From: Clostridia bacterium
Lineage (GTDB): Bacteria; Bacillota; Clostridia; Christensenellales; Aristaeellaceae
Direction: 5' to 3'
DNA length: 64,000 nucleotides
NCBI GenBank assembly: GCA_017936375.1
Contig: JAGBFR010000036.1
Coordinates: forward strand, 36,766 to 100,765
The notes under the pieces are model-generated. The model searched no databases. It was not told the DNA's origin and saw only the letters and a program-made list of their open reading frames with translations. Position 1 is the stretch's first letter, and each line of letters starts with the position of its first letter. A program made the translations under genes and the position numbers. Of this stretch, positions 9,113 through 18,517 are shown in pieces.

Positions 9113-11577
9113 TTTGTCCTCACTCCTTCCACCGTAATCCTCGGCGCATAGACGCCCGATTCCATCTGTCCCATATAGCGGACAAAGACCTCGCCATCGG
9201 CGCTGACCGCGCGTCTTGCCAGTTCGCCGTCCGCCTCGGCGTAACTTAGTCCATCAATCGCAATCCATTCCCCGGCTTCATGGTCATAGACCGCTGCTGT
9301 CAGCTCCTCACGCTCAATCCAGCTATCCGTGGAAAAAGCCAGTCGCGCGACGTCCATATCAAGGATTCCCTCCGGCCTGTAGGCAAAGACGGCCTCCTTT
9401 TCCGCGCTCACATAACCGTTCTTCATCTCCTGTCCGCTCGTCGGTACGTCGTTTTCATCCATAGACACGCTGAGCACCGGCGTCGCCTCGCGCGGAATGT
9501 AGACATAGCCGTCATCGCCCGCAAGGCTGCACTGCATATCGGCAAACACCATGCCCGTATGCGCGCAGCGGTCAATTTTCTCTCCGTCGATAAGCAGCGG
9601 CGTCCCCTGCGCATCCTTTTCTCTTGCAGCCAGCATGCAGAAGAACGTGTCGCTATGGCTTTCAGCGCCGCTGCGCACAAGCTCTGCGGCAAGGCTGCGC
9701 TCGTACTGCTCCTGATCGCTGTACTGGATACTCTTGCCTTCCGTCTGCTCCTCCGGATAGGCATATGCGTGAGCGATGGTATATACATTCGTCGTATACG
9801 GCAGAATCTCGCCCTCGGTGATCACCGGATTCGCGTCCTGATCAAACTTCCATTTGCAGGGGCGGCTGATATGCACAGCCGCCTCCTGCCCGGGCGCAAG
9901 GCTTCCTACTCTCGCATAGCCAAGGCTCGTCATCAGGATGGCATCCTCAAGCTGCATCGGCGTCCCGTTTCTTATTTCAGCGCGCAGGCCATCCCGGGTC
10001 AGCTGCGCCTGCGCCTCAATGATGCCCTGCGACTTATCTTCCTTGACGATGACCAGATCCCTCGTCGTCCACGACGCCGCGGACGGAAGCTCCAGCGAAG
10101 GCGCATTCCCCTCACGCATGACGTCTCTGAGCTCAAGCTCGTCCTCTTTAGAAAAATAGCTGCTGGCATATCCATAGCTCAGGCGCTCAATGCGCTCACC
10201 TGTTCCCGCGCTGATCACGGCGCGCTCCTGACCCATATACCCGAGGTGAACGATCTCCTGCACATCTCCGCCGCCGTCGATCCCATACTGTGTCACGCGC
10301 AGGGACGACGCGGCAGGCTGTCCAAAGCCAAGCCCGATTCCATGCAGGACAGCTGCGCCGCACATCGCAACAGCCAGCGCAGGCAGGATTGCCCAGATCA
10401 GCTTTGTCCTGTCCCTGCTGCGGAGCAGCGCATAGAGCCCTACGCCTGAAACGAGCGCATACCCGGAAAGCAGGATGACAAACGGCAGGATGCTCTTTCC
10501 TTCATCTACCCTCTGCATGCGCGCCGCGGCCGTGGCAATCGTATAATTCGGCGTGCTGCTCTCCTCAACAATCTGACGATAGCGCTCAGAATCAATGGTC
10601 AGCAGCATCCTCCTGAGGATCGCCTGCTTCTCATTGGCCTGACGCGTGGCCGTCGTATCCCAGTCAAATCCAGTAATTACAAGCAATCCGCGTCCCTTCC
10701 TGCAGGCTGCGGCGATTGCCCCATCATCTGCAGAAATCAAAGCGTCCGCATCCTTTGCTTCCAGCCGGAATTCTGCTGCATCGTCCAGACCATCGGTCTG
10801 ATAGGCCGTATCCGTATAGCCCATCAGCGCATGGATAACGCCTTGCGCGTCCGGTTCCGAGGAATCAGCCTTTATCAGACCGACGTCCGCAAGCTGAGCT
10901 GCCCAGTGAAGCGTATCGTTTCCGCCTTTTCCCGTTCCGGCAATCAGAATACCTCCGTCCAGCAGCCATTCCGTCAGCGCGGCCTTCTGTTCATCGGACA
11001 GCGGACAATCTCCGCTGAACATCATCACATCAAACGCGCTCAGCTCCCGCTCGCTCCTGCCGACAGCATCCATATCAAGCGGAATCGCATGAATGGTTTC
11101 CATTCGCTTGAGCGGGTCTTCGGTCTCATCCGTGGTCAGCGACGCTGCAGCTGCCTCGTCCGTACATCCGGGCAGACCGATAACCATCGCATTGCGCTCA
11201 ATCGACTGTGCAGCTCGATACGACGCAGAAGCCAGAATCTGCTCCTCATGCCTGAGCGTCAGCGAAAACTCCATCTGAGGCACAAGCGTCAGGATGGGAA
11301 TCGTCATTTCAGCCACTTCGCCTGCGTCAGCCTGAACATCGATCTCGATCCTGTCCTTCATGCCGGATCGGGCATGAAGGTCAATCGCCACCGTACCGTC
11401 GATCGCCTCGTCTCCCGCCTCTATGCGGATATTCAGCGGCTGATAACGGCCGCAGAGCACAGCGTCTCCATACCCCACATGCAGCTCAATCTTTGGCGTT
11501 CCCTCTGCACATGCCACCGAAAGCAGGCAAAGCAGCAGGAGAAATACAGGTATAATCCGCCTTCTCTTCGCTCTCAT
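9109..11577 (-). CDS. large exported, membrane-anchored protein of an ABC operon
   Basis: The function is unknown. The 822-residue product begins with a basic N-terminus and signal helix ending at SVACAEG. A long extracytoplasmic region follows, then two membrane helices at about residues 365-415 with a short loop containing RSRDRTK, then a second long soluble region. The central DVMMFSGDCPLSDEQKAAL and GGILIAGTGKGGNDTL segments resemble the glutamine-amidotransferase-like fold in proteins encoded with ABC-2 systems (compare GldG-type partners); this is inference. It is the first gene of the operon, overlapping the ATPase by 4 bases, so it likely works with that transporter at the membrane. 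Confidence 0.8.
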   Translation of the reverse strand: MRAKRRRIIPVFLLLLCLLSVACAEGTPKIELHVGYGDAVLCGRYQPLNIRIEAGDEAIDGTVAIDLHARSGMKDRIEIDVQADAGEVAEMTIPILTLVPQMEFSLTLRHEEQILASASYRAAQSIERNAMVIGLPGCTDEAAAASLTTDETEDPLKRMETIHAIPLDMDAVGRSERELSAFDVMMFSGDCPLSDEQKAALTEWLLDGGILIAGTGKGGNDTLHWAAQLADVGLIKADSSEPDAQGVIHALMGYTDTAYQTDGLDDAAEFRLEAKDADALISADDGAIAAACRKGRGLLVITGFDWDTTATRQANEKQAILRRMLLTIDSERYRQIVEESSTPNYTIATAAARMQRVDEGKSILPFVILLSGYALVSGVGLYALLRSRDRTKLIWAILPALAVAMCGAAVLHGIGLGFGQPAASSLRVTQYGIDGGGDVQEIVHLGYMGQERAVISAGTGERIERLSYGYASSYFSKEDELELRDVMREGNAPSLELPSAASWTTRDLVIVKEDKSQGIIEAQAQLTRDGLRAEIRNGTPMQLEDAILMTSLGYARVGSLAPGQEAAVHISRPCKWKFDQDANPVITEGEILPYTTNVYTIAHAYAYPEEQTEGKSIQYSDQEQYERSLAAELVRSGAESHSDTFFCMLAAREKDAQGTPLLIDGEKIDRCAHTGMVFADMQCSLAGDDGYVYIPREATPVLSVSMDENDVPTSGQEMKNGYVSAEKEAVFAYRPEGILDMDVARLAFSTDSWIEREELTAAVYDHEAGEWIAIDGLSYAEADGELARRAVSADGEVFVRYMGQMESGVYAPRITVEGVRTK

Positions 11578-11691
11578 CGAAATCTCCTCCTTTTATAATC
11601 AACAGTTACGCTTTGCTTTTGTGTCTTCATCTGTATGACGAGGAGAGGCCCGACAAAATTTCACATCTTTTGCATTCTTTTCTGAGCAAAG

Positions 11692-11718
11692 AAAAAGAGC
11701 CCGCTTTCGCAGACTCTT
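11692..11718 (-). terminator. terminator of glpK
   Basis: A 10-bp stem (11695-11704 with 11709-11718), with two G-U pairs on the minus strand and a GAAA loop, is followed by a T-rich tract. It begins 12 bases beyond the glpK stop. Confidence 0.85.
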
Positions 11719-11729
11719 CATGTAATTGC

Positions 11730-13223
11730 TTAGTCCTCCTGCGCCCAGCGCATGCTGCGCTCCACAGCGCGATGCCATCCCTTCAGGGACGCTTCTCTCT
11801 TTGCATCATCCATCTTCGGCGCGAGGCTCAGGTCCATGCGCCAGATCCGGCTGAGCTCATCCATATCCTTCCATACGCCAACCGCAAGACCGGCCATCAA
11901 CGCTGCGCCTAGCGCCGTCGTTTCAATGACTGCGGGGCGCACCACACGGCAGCCCAGCACATCGGACTGGAACTGCATCAGGAATTGATTCGCGCTCGCG
12001 CCGCCATCCACACGCAGCTCCGCCGGGCGCCTGCCGCAGTCCGTCGCCATCGCCTGCACAAGATCTGCGGACTGATACGCAATCGACTCGAGCGCCGCAC
12101 GGACAATGTGCGCGCGGCCGGTACCCCTCGTCAGGCCGATGATCAGACCGCGGCTGTACATATCCCAGTACGGCGCACCGAGTCCGGTGAAGGTCGGCAC
12201 CAGATATACGCCGCCGCAGTCCTCAATAGAGTTGGCGATGATCTCCGTCTCAGAGGCGCGCTCGATGAGTTTCATCTCATCTCTCAGCCATTGGATTGCC
12301 GCGCCGGCGACAAACACGCTGCCCTCAAGCGCATAAGTACACTTGCCTCCAATTCGCCATGCAATCGTGGAGACCAATCCGTTCTCGCTCCTGGCAATCC
12401 GATTGCCCGTGTTCATCAGCAGAAAACAGCCCGTACCATAGGTATTCTTCATCATGCCGGGCGCAAAGCAGCCCTGACCAAACAGCGCGCTGTGCTGATC
12501 ACCCGCAATCGCCGCAACGGGGATTGCGCGTCCCAGAATCGCAGGGTCCAGCATGCCGATCACGCCGGAGGAGTCAACCACCTTGGGCAGCACGGCGCGC
12601 GGAATGCGCAGCGCGTCCAGCAGCGTATCGTCCCACTCGTTCTTCTCAATGTCAAAGAGCATGGTCCGGCTGGCGTTGGTCGCATCGGTCACATGCGGGC
12701 GTCCCGCAATCAGATTCCACGCGAGGAAGCTGTCCACCGTGCCAAAGCACAGCTCGCCCCGCTCCGCCCGGTCATGAACATCCAGATGATCGAGCAGCCA
12801 GCTGAGCTTCGTGCCGGAAAAATAGGCGTCCGGCACAAGGCCCGTCACCCGGCGGATATGCGGCTCATACCCGTCGTCGCAGAGCTTCTTGACGATCGGC
12901 GCCGTCCTCCTGCACTGCCACACGATCGCATTATGCAGCGGTCTGCCGGTCTCGCGATCCCAAAGCAGCGTGGTCTCCCGCTGATTGGTGATGCCGATCG
13001 CAGCGATTTCCTCCACAGAAATGCCGCTGATGCGAACGGCTTCGCGCAGGGCATCGACCTGTGTATTGAGGATTGCCGTCGGGTCATGCTCCACCCAGCC
13101 CGGCTGAGGATAAATCTGCTCAAACTCGTAGCTCTTCATCGCAACGATCTGCGCATGCTCGTCAAAGACCACAGCGCGCGAGCTCGTCGTGCCCTGATCC
13201 AGCGCGATAACGTACTTAGCCAT
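11730..13223 (-). CDS. glpK: glycerol kinase
   Basis: Phosphorylates glycerol to sn-glycerol 3-phosphate with ATP. It is 497 residues, a full-length FGGY-family kinase. The N-terminal phosphate-binding motif [13 protein letters not shown] lies at residues 8-20. The NQRETT substrate motif lies near 80, and the C-terminal ATP motif [17 protein letters not shown] lies near 410-427. A strong AAGGAGG site precedes the ATG. No glpF, glpO or glpD is adjacent. No separate promoter is visible in the 66-base gap after the beta-propeller gene, so it may depend on readthrough past the hairpin there. Confidence 0.97.
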   Translation of the reverse strand: MAKYVIALDQGTTSSRAVVFDEHAQIVAMKSYEFEQIYPQPGWVEHDPTAILNTQVDALREAVRISGISVEEIAAIGITNQRETTLLWDRETGRPLHNAIVWQCRRTAPIVKKLCDDGYEPHIRRVTGLVPDAYFSGTKLSWLLDHLDVHDRAERGELCFGTVDSFLAWNLIAGRPHVTDATNASRTMLFDIEKNEWDDTLLDALRIPRAVLPKVVDSSGVIGMLDPAILGRAIPVAAIAGDQHSALFGQGCFAPGMMKNTYGTGCFLLMNTGNRIARSENGLVSTIAWRIGGKCTYALEGSVFVAGAAIQWLRDEMKLIERASETEIIANSIEDCGGVYLVPTFTGLGAPYWDMYSRGLIIGLTRGTGRAHIVRAALESIAYQSADLVQAMATDCGRRPAELRVDGGASANQFLMQFQSDVLGCRVVRPAVIETTALGAALMAGLAVGVWKDMDELSRIWRMDLSLAPKMDDAKREASLKGWHRAVERSMRWAQED

Positions 13224-13243
13224 GATATCTCCTCCTTGTAAAA

Positions 13244-13276
13244 TGCGCCGCTGCGAGGTGATCCCGCAGCGGCGCA
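13244..13276 (-). terminator. hairpin between the propeller gene and glpK
   Basis: A perfect 12-bp stem (13244-13255 with 13265-13276) has a 9-base loop. On the minus strand it is followed by TTTTACAAGG, which is also the approach to the glpK ribosome site. It could be a terminator or an attenuator for glpK. Confidence 0.6.
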
Positions 13277-13289
13277 GATGTGCAGCAAT

Positions 13290-15479
13290 TTACTTGATTT
13301 CGACAAAGTACACAACGCCGCCGGTCGTACCGACAACGATCGTGTTGTCATACGCAGCCGGAGAGGCCTGAATTGCGCTGCCGAGATTGACCGTGCTGAT
13401 GGTGGAGCCGGTGTAGCCATCCATCAGGCGGAGCGTTCCGTTATCATCGCCCAGCACGATATAGCTCTTGCCGTCGGGCTGGTAGACCGCAACCGGAGAG
13501 GAAACGGAATCGACGTCCAGCGTCTGGCTCCAGACCTCTTCACCCGTCTTCTTATCAAGCGCATAGACGACGGCGGAGTTGGTCTTGCTGTCCAGCCTGA
13601 CGCGGTTGACGTTGAAGATCACCAGGTCATTGATATCGCCCTGGCCGATGAGCGGAGAGGCCATCAGGCCCGCATACAGGCCATTCTTCGCCGGCGCAGA
13701 AGCATACTTGCCGGAGAGCTCGCCCGCGTACTGCCAGACGATTTCGCCCGTCATCGCATCAATCTTCACCAGCCTGATCGGGCCGCTCTTCGCTCTGCGG
13801 TTGATGACATTGCCCGCATAGAGGTAGACATTGTCCTCTTCCACCTCAAGGGAGACAGAAGCGATGACGCTGTCGTCCATATTCACCGCCCAGACAGGCT
13901 GCATGGTATTCATATCCACGCACTGGATCGTACCGGCCAGATCGCCGAAGTAGACATAGTCGCCATAGGCGGCAATGCTGCCCGGGATACCCTGAGAGGC
14001 ATTGCGGATGTTGGTGGTATAGCCGTAGGCGGCCGTTGTCGGAGAGATGGAGATCTCCGCATTCTCCAGATCAAACTGCGTATTCATCGACATGGCATAG
14101 AGCATGCCGTTGCCCGCGCCGTAGAGAATGGTGTCAGAGCCAGTCTCCACAATCGGAGAAGAGGCGATGGTGCCGATCTTCTTCGTCTTGGCCGCCTGAT
14201 CATAGCCGGAGCGGAAAGCGAGCAGCTTCTGATCGATCAGGTTGAAGACACGCAGGCCAAGGTTGCCGGTGTAGCCATTCACGCTGTCAGCCGTCTGACC
14301 GACATACAGGAGCGGATAGCCATACGGATTCAGACTCGGAGTCATGGTCATCGGGAATCCGATTTCGATCGGCTCACGGCTGTAAATCTGCTTATCCAGA
14401 TCGAAGAAGTAGATGTTGCCGTCGGTGGAGGCAAAGATGACCTCCTTCATCGCCGTCGTATTGCGCATGTCCTCCTTGATGTTCATCATCTCGCGGATAT
14501 TCTTATACCACTTGACGATGAGCGGCTGACTGCCAACGCCGAAGCCGGCGTACTTCTCCGTCAGCGCGCCGGTGCGGATCGCACGCAGCACAGAAAGCTG
14601 GGCATGCTCAATCTCAATCGTGCCGGAAGCCGCATTCTGGCGGAGCGGGCCGCCGCGGAAGGTCAGCACGCCAGCCTGCGCGCTGTACTTCGCAGGATCG
14701 CCCATGCTCACCTCTTCGCCCCTGCTGAACGCATCGATGACCGTGCTCTCCTGTGCGACGAAGCTCTCCTTGAGCAGATTCGCTGGGAGGGCGGCCTCGC
14801 TGCCCGCAGCCTTCAGCGGCTCATACGGCGTCGGAGTCGGCACCGGAGTCGGGGTCGGCGTAGGGGTAGGTGTCGGAGTAGGCGTCGGAGTAGGCGTCGG
14901 AGTGGGCGTCGGCGGCGGGGTGGGCGTCGGCGTCGGAGTGGGCGTCGGCGTCGGAGTGGGCGTCGGAGTGGGCGTCGGCGTCGGGGTAGGCGTCGGAGTA
15001 GGCGTCGGCGCGGCAGTCGGCTCAGCCGTCGGTTCGACAGTCGGAGTAGGCGTCGGCGTTACATACGGCGTCGCCGTAGGCATCACCTTCTGAATCAGCT
15101 CCTGCGTCTGAGCCGGGAACACATACCAGCCAAGCACAGCGGCAAGAATCGCAGCAATCAGAAGAACCGCAAGAGCAATCAGCAGCATGGAGCCGCAGCC
15201 CTTCTTTTTCTTCGGTTCTTCCGCGTCGCTGACGTCCTCCCAGATTTCCTCCTGCACGGGCGCAGCGGTCTTCTTAGCCGCCTTCGCAGGCTTAACAGGC
15301 TTCTTCTCCTCAGCCGCATCGTTTGCAGGCTTCGATTCCGGCTGGGGCTCCGCTGTTACCGGCTGTGTCGCGGCCTCTGCCTCCTGGGGCTTTTCAGTCT
15401 CTTCAAACACGCTCTCCTGCGCAACTCTGCGCCTGCGTCTGCGCGGCTGCTCGGGCGTTGCATTCTTCATCTCGTCCAA
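13290..15479 (-). CDS. membrane-anchored beta-propeller protein with a Pro-Thr stalk
   Basis: The exact role is unknown; probably an extracytoplasmic binding or scaffold protein. A charged cytoplasmic N-terminus with an Arg cluster is followed by one membrane helix at about residues 97-120. An almost pure Pro-Thr stalk spans about 135-220. The C-terminal half has PQQ/Trp-like propeller blades, for example [15 protein letters not shown] and [15 protein letters not shown]. The SD-like GAGGTG lies 6 bases before a TTG at 15479; a GTG at 15488 overlaps that SD. TTG is therefore preferred. A good promoter lies upstream. Confidence 0.85.
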   Translation of the reverse strand: MDEMKNATPEQPRRRRRRVAQESVFEETEKPQEAEAATQPVTAEPQPESKPANDAAEEKKPVKPAKAAKKTAAPVQEEIWEDVSDAEEPKKKKGCGSMLLIALAVLLIAAILAAVLGWYVFPAQTQELIQKVMPTATPYVTPTPTPTVEPTAEPTAAPTPTPTPTPTPTPTPTPTPTPTPTPTPTPTPPPTPTPTPTPTPTPTPTPTPTPTPVPTPTPYEPLKAAGSEAALPANLLKESFVAQESTVIDAFSRGEEVSMGDPAKYSAQAGVLTFRGGPLRQNAASGTIEIEHAQLSVLRAIRTGALTEKYAGFGVGSQPLIVKWYKNIREMMNIKEDMRNTTAMKEVIFASTDGNIYFFDLDKQIYSREPIEIGFPMTMTPSLNPYGYPLLYVGQTADSVNGYTGNLGLRVFNLIDQKLLAFRSGYDQAAKTKKIGTIASSPIVETGSDTILYGAGNGMLYAMSMNTQFDLENAEISISPTTAAYGYTTNIRNASQGIPGSIAAYGDYVYFGDLAGTIQCVDMNTMQPVWAVNMDDSVIASVSLEVEEDNVYLYAGNVINRRAKSGPIRLVKIDAMTGEIVWQYAGELSGKYASAPAKNGLYAGLMASPLIGQGDINDLVIFNVNRVRLDSKTNSAVVYALDKKTGEEVWSQTLDVDSVSSPVAVYQPDGKSYIVLGDDNGTLRLMDGYTGSTISTVNLGSAIQASPAAYDNTIVVGTTGGVVYFVEIK
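14825..15080 (-). repeat. Pro-Thr-encoding low-complexity repeat
   Basis: About 250 bases consist almost entirely of six-base units such as GTCGGC and GTCGGA (plus strand). They encode alternating Pro and Thr on the minus strand. Interruptions give a few Ala, Glu, Val and Pro-Pro. Such arrays can gain or lose units and may be assembled wrongly. Confidence 0.9.
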
Positions 15480-15511
15480 ATTGTACACCTCATTTCAGAC
15501 TATGTGCATCC

Positions 15512-15540
15512 ATTATACAGGATATTTCTCCTTTTCTCAA
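15512..15540 (-). promoter_or_regulatory. promoter of the propeller gene
   Basis: On the minus strand, TTGAGA (15535-15540) and TATAAT (15512-15517) have a 17-bp spacer. The -10 ends 33 bases before the TTG start. Confidence 0.75.
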
Positions 15541-15614
15541 CCTATTTTTGAAAAAGCTTCTATTAGGGCCCCATGAACAGATATGGCCCCGCCTCACGCG
15601 GCATCGCCGCCAGC

Positions 15615-15645
15615 ATAATCTGAAGCAGACAGATTATAAGGAGGT
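15615..15645 (+). promoter_or_regulatory. 8-bp dyad abutting a strong ribosome site
   Basis: ATAATCTG (15615-15622) and CAGATTAT (15630-15637) form a perfect inverted repeat with a 7-base loop. It is immediately followed by the ribosome site AAGGAGGT at 15638-15645. It could be a repressor operator or an mRNA hairpin that controls translation of the 85-residue ORF. Confidence 0.5.
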
Positions 15646-15651
15646 CCTGAT

Positions 15652-15909
15652 ATGCCCATGCCATCCAAGCTGCTTCACGCCATCCCCCCATCTGGTTCAG
15701 CGTCGCTTTCCAATCAACCCGTTATTCAGACGCAGCCGTCAGCCAACGCCCCTTCCATGCCGCTCAGCAAAAACGATGAATCCCCCTCTTTACAGGTTCC
15801 CTCTGCATTCATCCCACCGCAAAAGCGCACGCACTACATATCTGATATTCAACGAAAGCACAGCATAGCCGCCCGCCGCGCCTGCTTTACGCCCGTTCAT
15901 CCCGAATGA
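15652..15909 (+). CDS. small hypothetical protein, 85 residues
   Basis: No family is recognised. It is judged real because AAGGAGGT lies 6 bases before the ATG and a dyad abuts it. The product is rich in Pro, Ser and Gln in the first 60 residues. It ends with a basic segment containing YISDIQRKHSIAARRA. It has no signal peptide or membrane helix. Its 3' end overlaps the convergent 176-residue gene by 13 bases. The N-terminal region may be disordered. Confidence 0.55.
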   Translation: MPMPSKLLHAIPPSGSASLSNQPVIQTQPSANAPSMPLSKNDESPSLQVPSAFIPPQKRTHYISDIQRKHSIAARRACFTPVHPE

Positions 15910-16427
15910 TCCGCTTGACTGCATCCGGATGGCCTCTCTTCCGCCATTGCAAAAACCTGCTCATCGCTCCATACGCCATGATGATAGCGCGCGCCGGGCA
16001 TACAGGCAGGCGGCGGCCATCTGCGCTCCGGCAGGCTGCGCTTACTCTGCTCCTGCCTCCGCATATGGGCGTCCTCTAAAGCAGAACCATTCTTTTCTTC
16101 ATTCTCCCTGTCCTCATCGGTCCTTTCGCTTTCAATGGCGCTGCACGCCCATTCTCCGTCGACCGCGCCTTTCCTGTCGCTTGACAAGAGTATTCCCTTT
16201 TCATCAAAAAGTGCAGCCCGGTCAATCTCACCAGCATATCCATATGTATGCTCCTGCCCGTCGCAGCAAACGGGAATCCGCTGCACAGCGCCGTCACCGC
16301 CCTGCAGCGCAGCGAACACGCCGTCCTTTTCACAAGCGACAGTTTTCAAAGAAAACGTGCCTTCCGCACAAATCAGATACCCTCCGACACGTCCTGCAGC
16401 ATCCCGCAAGAGAAAGCTCTTTGCCAT
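15897..16427 (-). CDS. hypothetical protein, 176 residues
   Basis: No family is recognised. A GGGAGGG ribosome site lies just upstream of the ATG. The first 85 residues look like an alternating beta-strand domain, from FLLRDAAGRVGGYLI to AALFDEKGILLSS. The remainder is charged and low in hydrophobics (EDRENEEKNG), with a Trp/Pro/His-containing tail, RRWPPPACMPGARYHHGVW. It is divergently transcribed from vanW and convergent with the 85-residue ORF. It may be a cytoplasmic structural or regulatory protein, but there is no direct evidence. Confidence 0.6.
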   Translation of the reverse strand: MAKSFLLRDAAGRVGGYLICAEGTFSLKTVACEKDGVFAALQGGDGAVQRIPVCCDGQEHTYGYAGEIDRAALFDEKGILLSSDRKGAVDGEWACSAIESERTDEDRENEEKNGSALEDAHMRRQEQSKRSLPERRWPPPACMPGARYHHGVWSDEQVFAMAEERPSGCSQADHSG

Positions 16428-16464
16428 ATTCTTCCCTCCCGTAAAAACTATGCGGGATTCACGC

Positions 16465-16493
16465 TTGCCTTGTCAGGTATTTAGGGGTATAAT
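16465..16493 (+). promoter_or_regulatory. promoter of the VanW-family gene
   Basis: TTGCCT at 16465-16470 and a perfect TATAAT at 16488-16493 have a 17-bp spacer. The -10 is 40 bases before the GTG start. Confidence 0.7.
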
Positions 16494-16533
16494 AAATTGA
16501 TATTCTATCACACCAGTCAACGGAGGCTTTACT

Positions 16534-17613
16534 GTGCGATTCAAGCTTACACGCAGCCGTCGCTTTGCGGCGGTCATCATATCCGCTCTCCTCTGCATTC
16601 TGATTTCCGCTGCAGCTGCGGATACCGGCTATGAAACCTGCTACGAGGACTTCATGGCCAATGCGGTGAACGGGAAACCGCAAATCCTCTACACGGGCAA
16701 GACGACGATGGCGCTGTCCATGCGCAGCGGCCCCAGCAAGGAGACGCAGGCCCTCGGCTCGCTCAAGAGCAGGGAGACCGTTTACATCTTCGGCTATGAC
16801 CAGACATGGCTCTTCTGCTGGGATGACGAGGTCGGCGCATACTATATCGGCCGGCACAATGTCGATACCATCGAGCCCATGCCCGGCGTCACAGAGCCCT
16901 ACGGCGTCATCAGAAACCGCTATGTCGCCTATACGTCCAAGGACACCGTGCTGCGCGCTTCTCCGGACGCCAATGCCGAGATGGTCGACAGCTATCCCGC
17001 CGGCACGCGCATCAGCTTCTGGCACATCAAGGATGGATGGGCCGTCATGCCGTATAAGCGCCTTATCGGATACATCTATGTGGGCGACCTCACGGACCTC
17101 ACGCCCGTCGCGCCCGACGTCAATTACGCCAAGGACGGCGACATCATCTCCGCCTTTACCACGCACTACTCCATCGCCAAGACGGAGCTGAACGTCGGCC
17201 GAATGGAGAATCTCCGTGTCGGCTGCCGCTATATCAGCAAGACCTATGAGCCCGGCGAGGTGCTCGACTTCAATAAGACTGCCGGCCCCTACCGCAAGAG
17301 CCGCGGCTACATGCCCTCTCCCGTTCTGATTGACGGCGGTACCGTCGCAGGCTACGGCGGCGGCACCTGTCAGGTCTCCACCACGCTGTACAACGCGCTC
17401 CTCCAGCTCTGGGACGGCGTGACGATCGTCTACCGCAGGCCGCACGGCCCGGGCGGCGCAAAATACGCACCCCACGGTGTGGATGCCGCCGTCGGCGCCG
17501 ACAATCTGAATCTCATCTTCCGCAACGATTACGATTTCCCGATTTCCATTGAATGCACGGTGCTCAACGGTTCGCTGTGCATCTGCATCCGCAAGGGCGC
17601 CCACAACCCGTGA
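16534..17613 (+). CDS. secreted VanW-family protein with SH3-like domains
   Basis: Probably acts at the cell wall; VanW proteins were first found in vancomycin-resistance clusters but are common in Clostridia, and their reaction is not established. A GTG start follows GGAGG. There is a signal peptide of about 27 residues ending near AAADTG. Two bacterial SH3-like segments follow, at about residues 50-110 and 125-185 (MRSGPSKET, LRASPDANAE). The VanW domain ends with the GGGTCQVSTTLYNALL signature. It is 359 residues long, with its own promoter and terminator. No van resistance genes are nearby. Confidence 0.9.
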   Translation: MRFKLTRSRRFAAVIISALLCILISAAAADTGYETCYEDFMANAVNGKPQILYTGKTTMALSMRSGPSKETQALGSLKSRETVYIFGYDQTWLFCWDDEVGAYYIGRHNVDTIEPMPGVTEPYGVIRNRYVAYTSKDTVLRASPDANAEMVDSYPAGTRISFWHIKDGWAVMPYKRLIGYIYVGDLTDLTPVAPDVNYAKDGDIISAFTTHYSIAKTELNVGRMENLRVGCRYISKTYEPGEVLDFNKTAGPYRKSRGYMPSPVLIDGGTVAGYGGGTCQVSTTLYNALLQLWDGVTIVYRRPHGPGGAKYAPHGVDAAVGADNLNLIFRNDYDFPISIECTVLNGSLCICIRKGAHNP

Positions 17614-17619
17614 TCAACA

Positions 17620-17657
17620 ACACGCTGCCTGTTCAAAACGGCAGCGTGTTTTCTTTT
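17620..17657 (+). terminator. terminator of the VanW-family gene
   Basis: A perfect 10-bp stem, ACACGCTGCC with GGCAGCGTGT, is followed by TTTTCTTTTT. It lies 7 bases after the stop. Confidence 0.92.
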
Positions 17658-17721
17658 TGTTGTTCCTGTTCTGTTTTCCTTTTTGTCGTCCCCGCGCTGC
17701 TTTTTGCCGTTTCTGCGTATC

Positions 17722-17750
17722 AAAAAACCACCCCTTAATGGGGTGGTTTT
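17722..17750. terminator. terminator of the secreted OB-fold-like gene
   Basis: An 11-bp stem (17724-17734 with 17740-17750) is flanked by A tracts and T tracts. It lies 10 bases after the minus-strand stop and may also act on the plus strand. Confidence 0.88.
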
Positions 17751-17759
17751 ACGTTTTTG

Positions 17760-18440
17760 TTACTGCGCCTTCGCGATGGAGGTCACGTGGGTGTTGACGC
17801 CCTCGTACCAGTAGAGGAAGCCCTCAACGTCGACGACATCGCCAGCCTGCAGCTCGGCAACCGCCTTATACACGTCGGAATCCGGACCGGTCAGGTAAAC
17901 CTCAACGCAGAAGCTGTAGCTCTGGCCGTTGTAGGAGACCGTCAGATAGATGTCATCGCCCGGCTCGCCGTTCTTGTACTCGACGCCCTCGAGGGTCAGG
18001 CCCTTGAAGGAAACGAACTTGTTCTGATGGTTGATCAGCTCTTCGGTGCCCAGCAGCTCGGTCACATCCAGCGCCTCAGCGATGAAGGTATCGCCGCCCT
18101 CGACAAACTCGAAGGTGCCGTCCATCACCTCAACCTCGCCGGCCCACTGGCCCTTGTAGCCGGTGACCTTGATCTTGGTGCCCGGAACGAGCTTGGCAGC
18201 ATCTTCCTCGGAGCAGGCCAGCTCGTAGAGGAAGTAGGCGCCGTCCTGATCCTGGGTATAGACGGTCACCTTGTTGTCCCACCAGGACTGATGAGCCTGA
18301 ACATAGGTCTCGATGACGACCTCGGTGTCCATCTCCGCAGCAGCATAGTCCGCATAGGTCATCACACCCTCGGCCATGCCCATCACGGCAAAGGCGGAGA
18401 ACGCGACGAGGGTCAGCAGGATAGCAAGAATCTTCTTCAT
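17760..18440 (-). CDS. secreted OB-fold-like protein
   Basis: A 226-residue exported protein of unknown function. The signal peptide, MKKILAILLTLVAFSAFAVMG, ends near GMAEG. The mature part contains two similar OB-like beta modules: TEVVIETYVQAHQSWWDNKVT with GTKIKVTGYKGQWAGE, and then KFVSFKGL with GDVVDVEGFLYWYEG. This architecture resembles small secreted OB-fold (BOF-like) proteins, often binding nucleic acid or oligosaccharide. The mature part is acidic, with Asp and Glu dominating. It has its own promoter and a strong terminator. Confidence 0.75.
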   Translation of the reverse strand: MKKILAILLTLVAFSAFAVMGMAEGVMTYADYAAAEMDTEVVIETYVQAHQSWWDNKVTVYTQDQDGAYFLYELACSEEDAAKLVPGTKIKVTGYKGQWAGEVEVMDGTFEFVEGGDTFIAEALDVTELLGTEELINHQNKFVSFKGLTLEGVEYKNGEPGDDIYLTVSYNGQSYSFCVEVYLTGPDSDVYKAVAELQAGDVVDVEGFLYWYEGVNTHVTSIAKAQ

Positions 18441-18479
18441 GGTATTTTCCTCCTGTCAAGAGTTCAAAAGTACACGACT

Positions 18480-18507
18480 ATTATACATCAATTCCCGCAT
18501 AAATCAA
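18480..18507 (-). promoter_or_regulatory. promoter of the OB-fold-like gene
   Basis: On the minus strand, TTGATT (18502-18507) and TATAAT (18480-18485) have a 16-bp spacer. The -10 lies 39 bases before the start codon. Confidence 0.65.
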
Positions 18508-18517
18508 CGGCTTATTT

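Noticed and set aside
14825-15080. CRISPR-like array
   Set aside because: The units are six-base coding repeats without spacers.
14572-15093. Plus-strand ORF coding a long Gly-Val repeat
   Set aside because: It is the antisense of the Pro-Thr stalk repeat; no ribosome site, and the minus strand has clear propeller homology.
13278-15551. 757-residue Arg-rich plus-strand ORF
   Set aside because: Shadow of the propeller gene; its composition reflects GC-rich antisense codons.
16534-17613. Vancomycin resistance locus
   Set aside because: Only a VanW-type protein is present; no vanHAX, vanS or vanR genes nearby.
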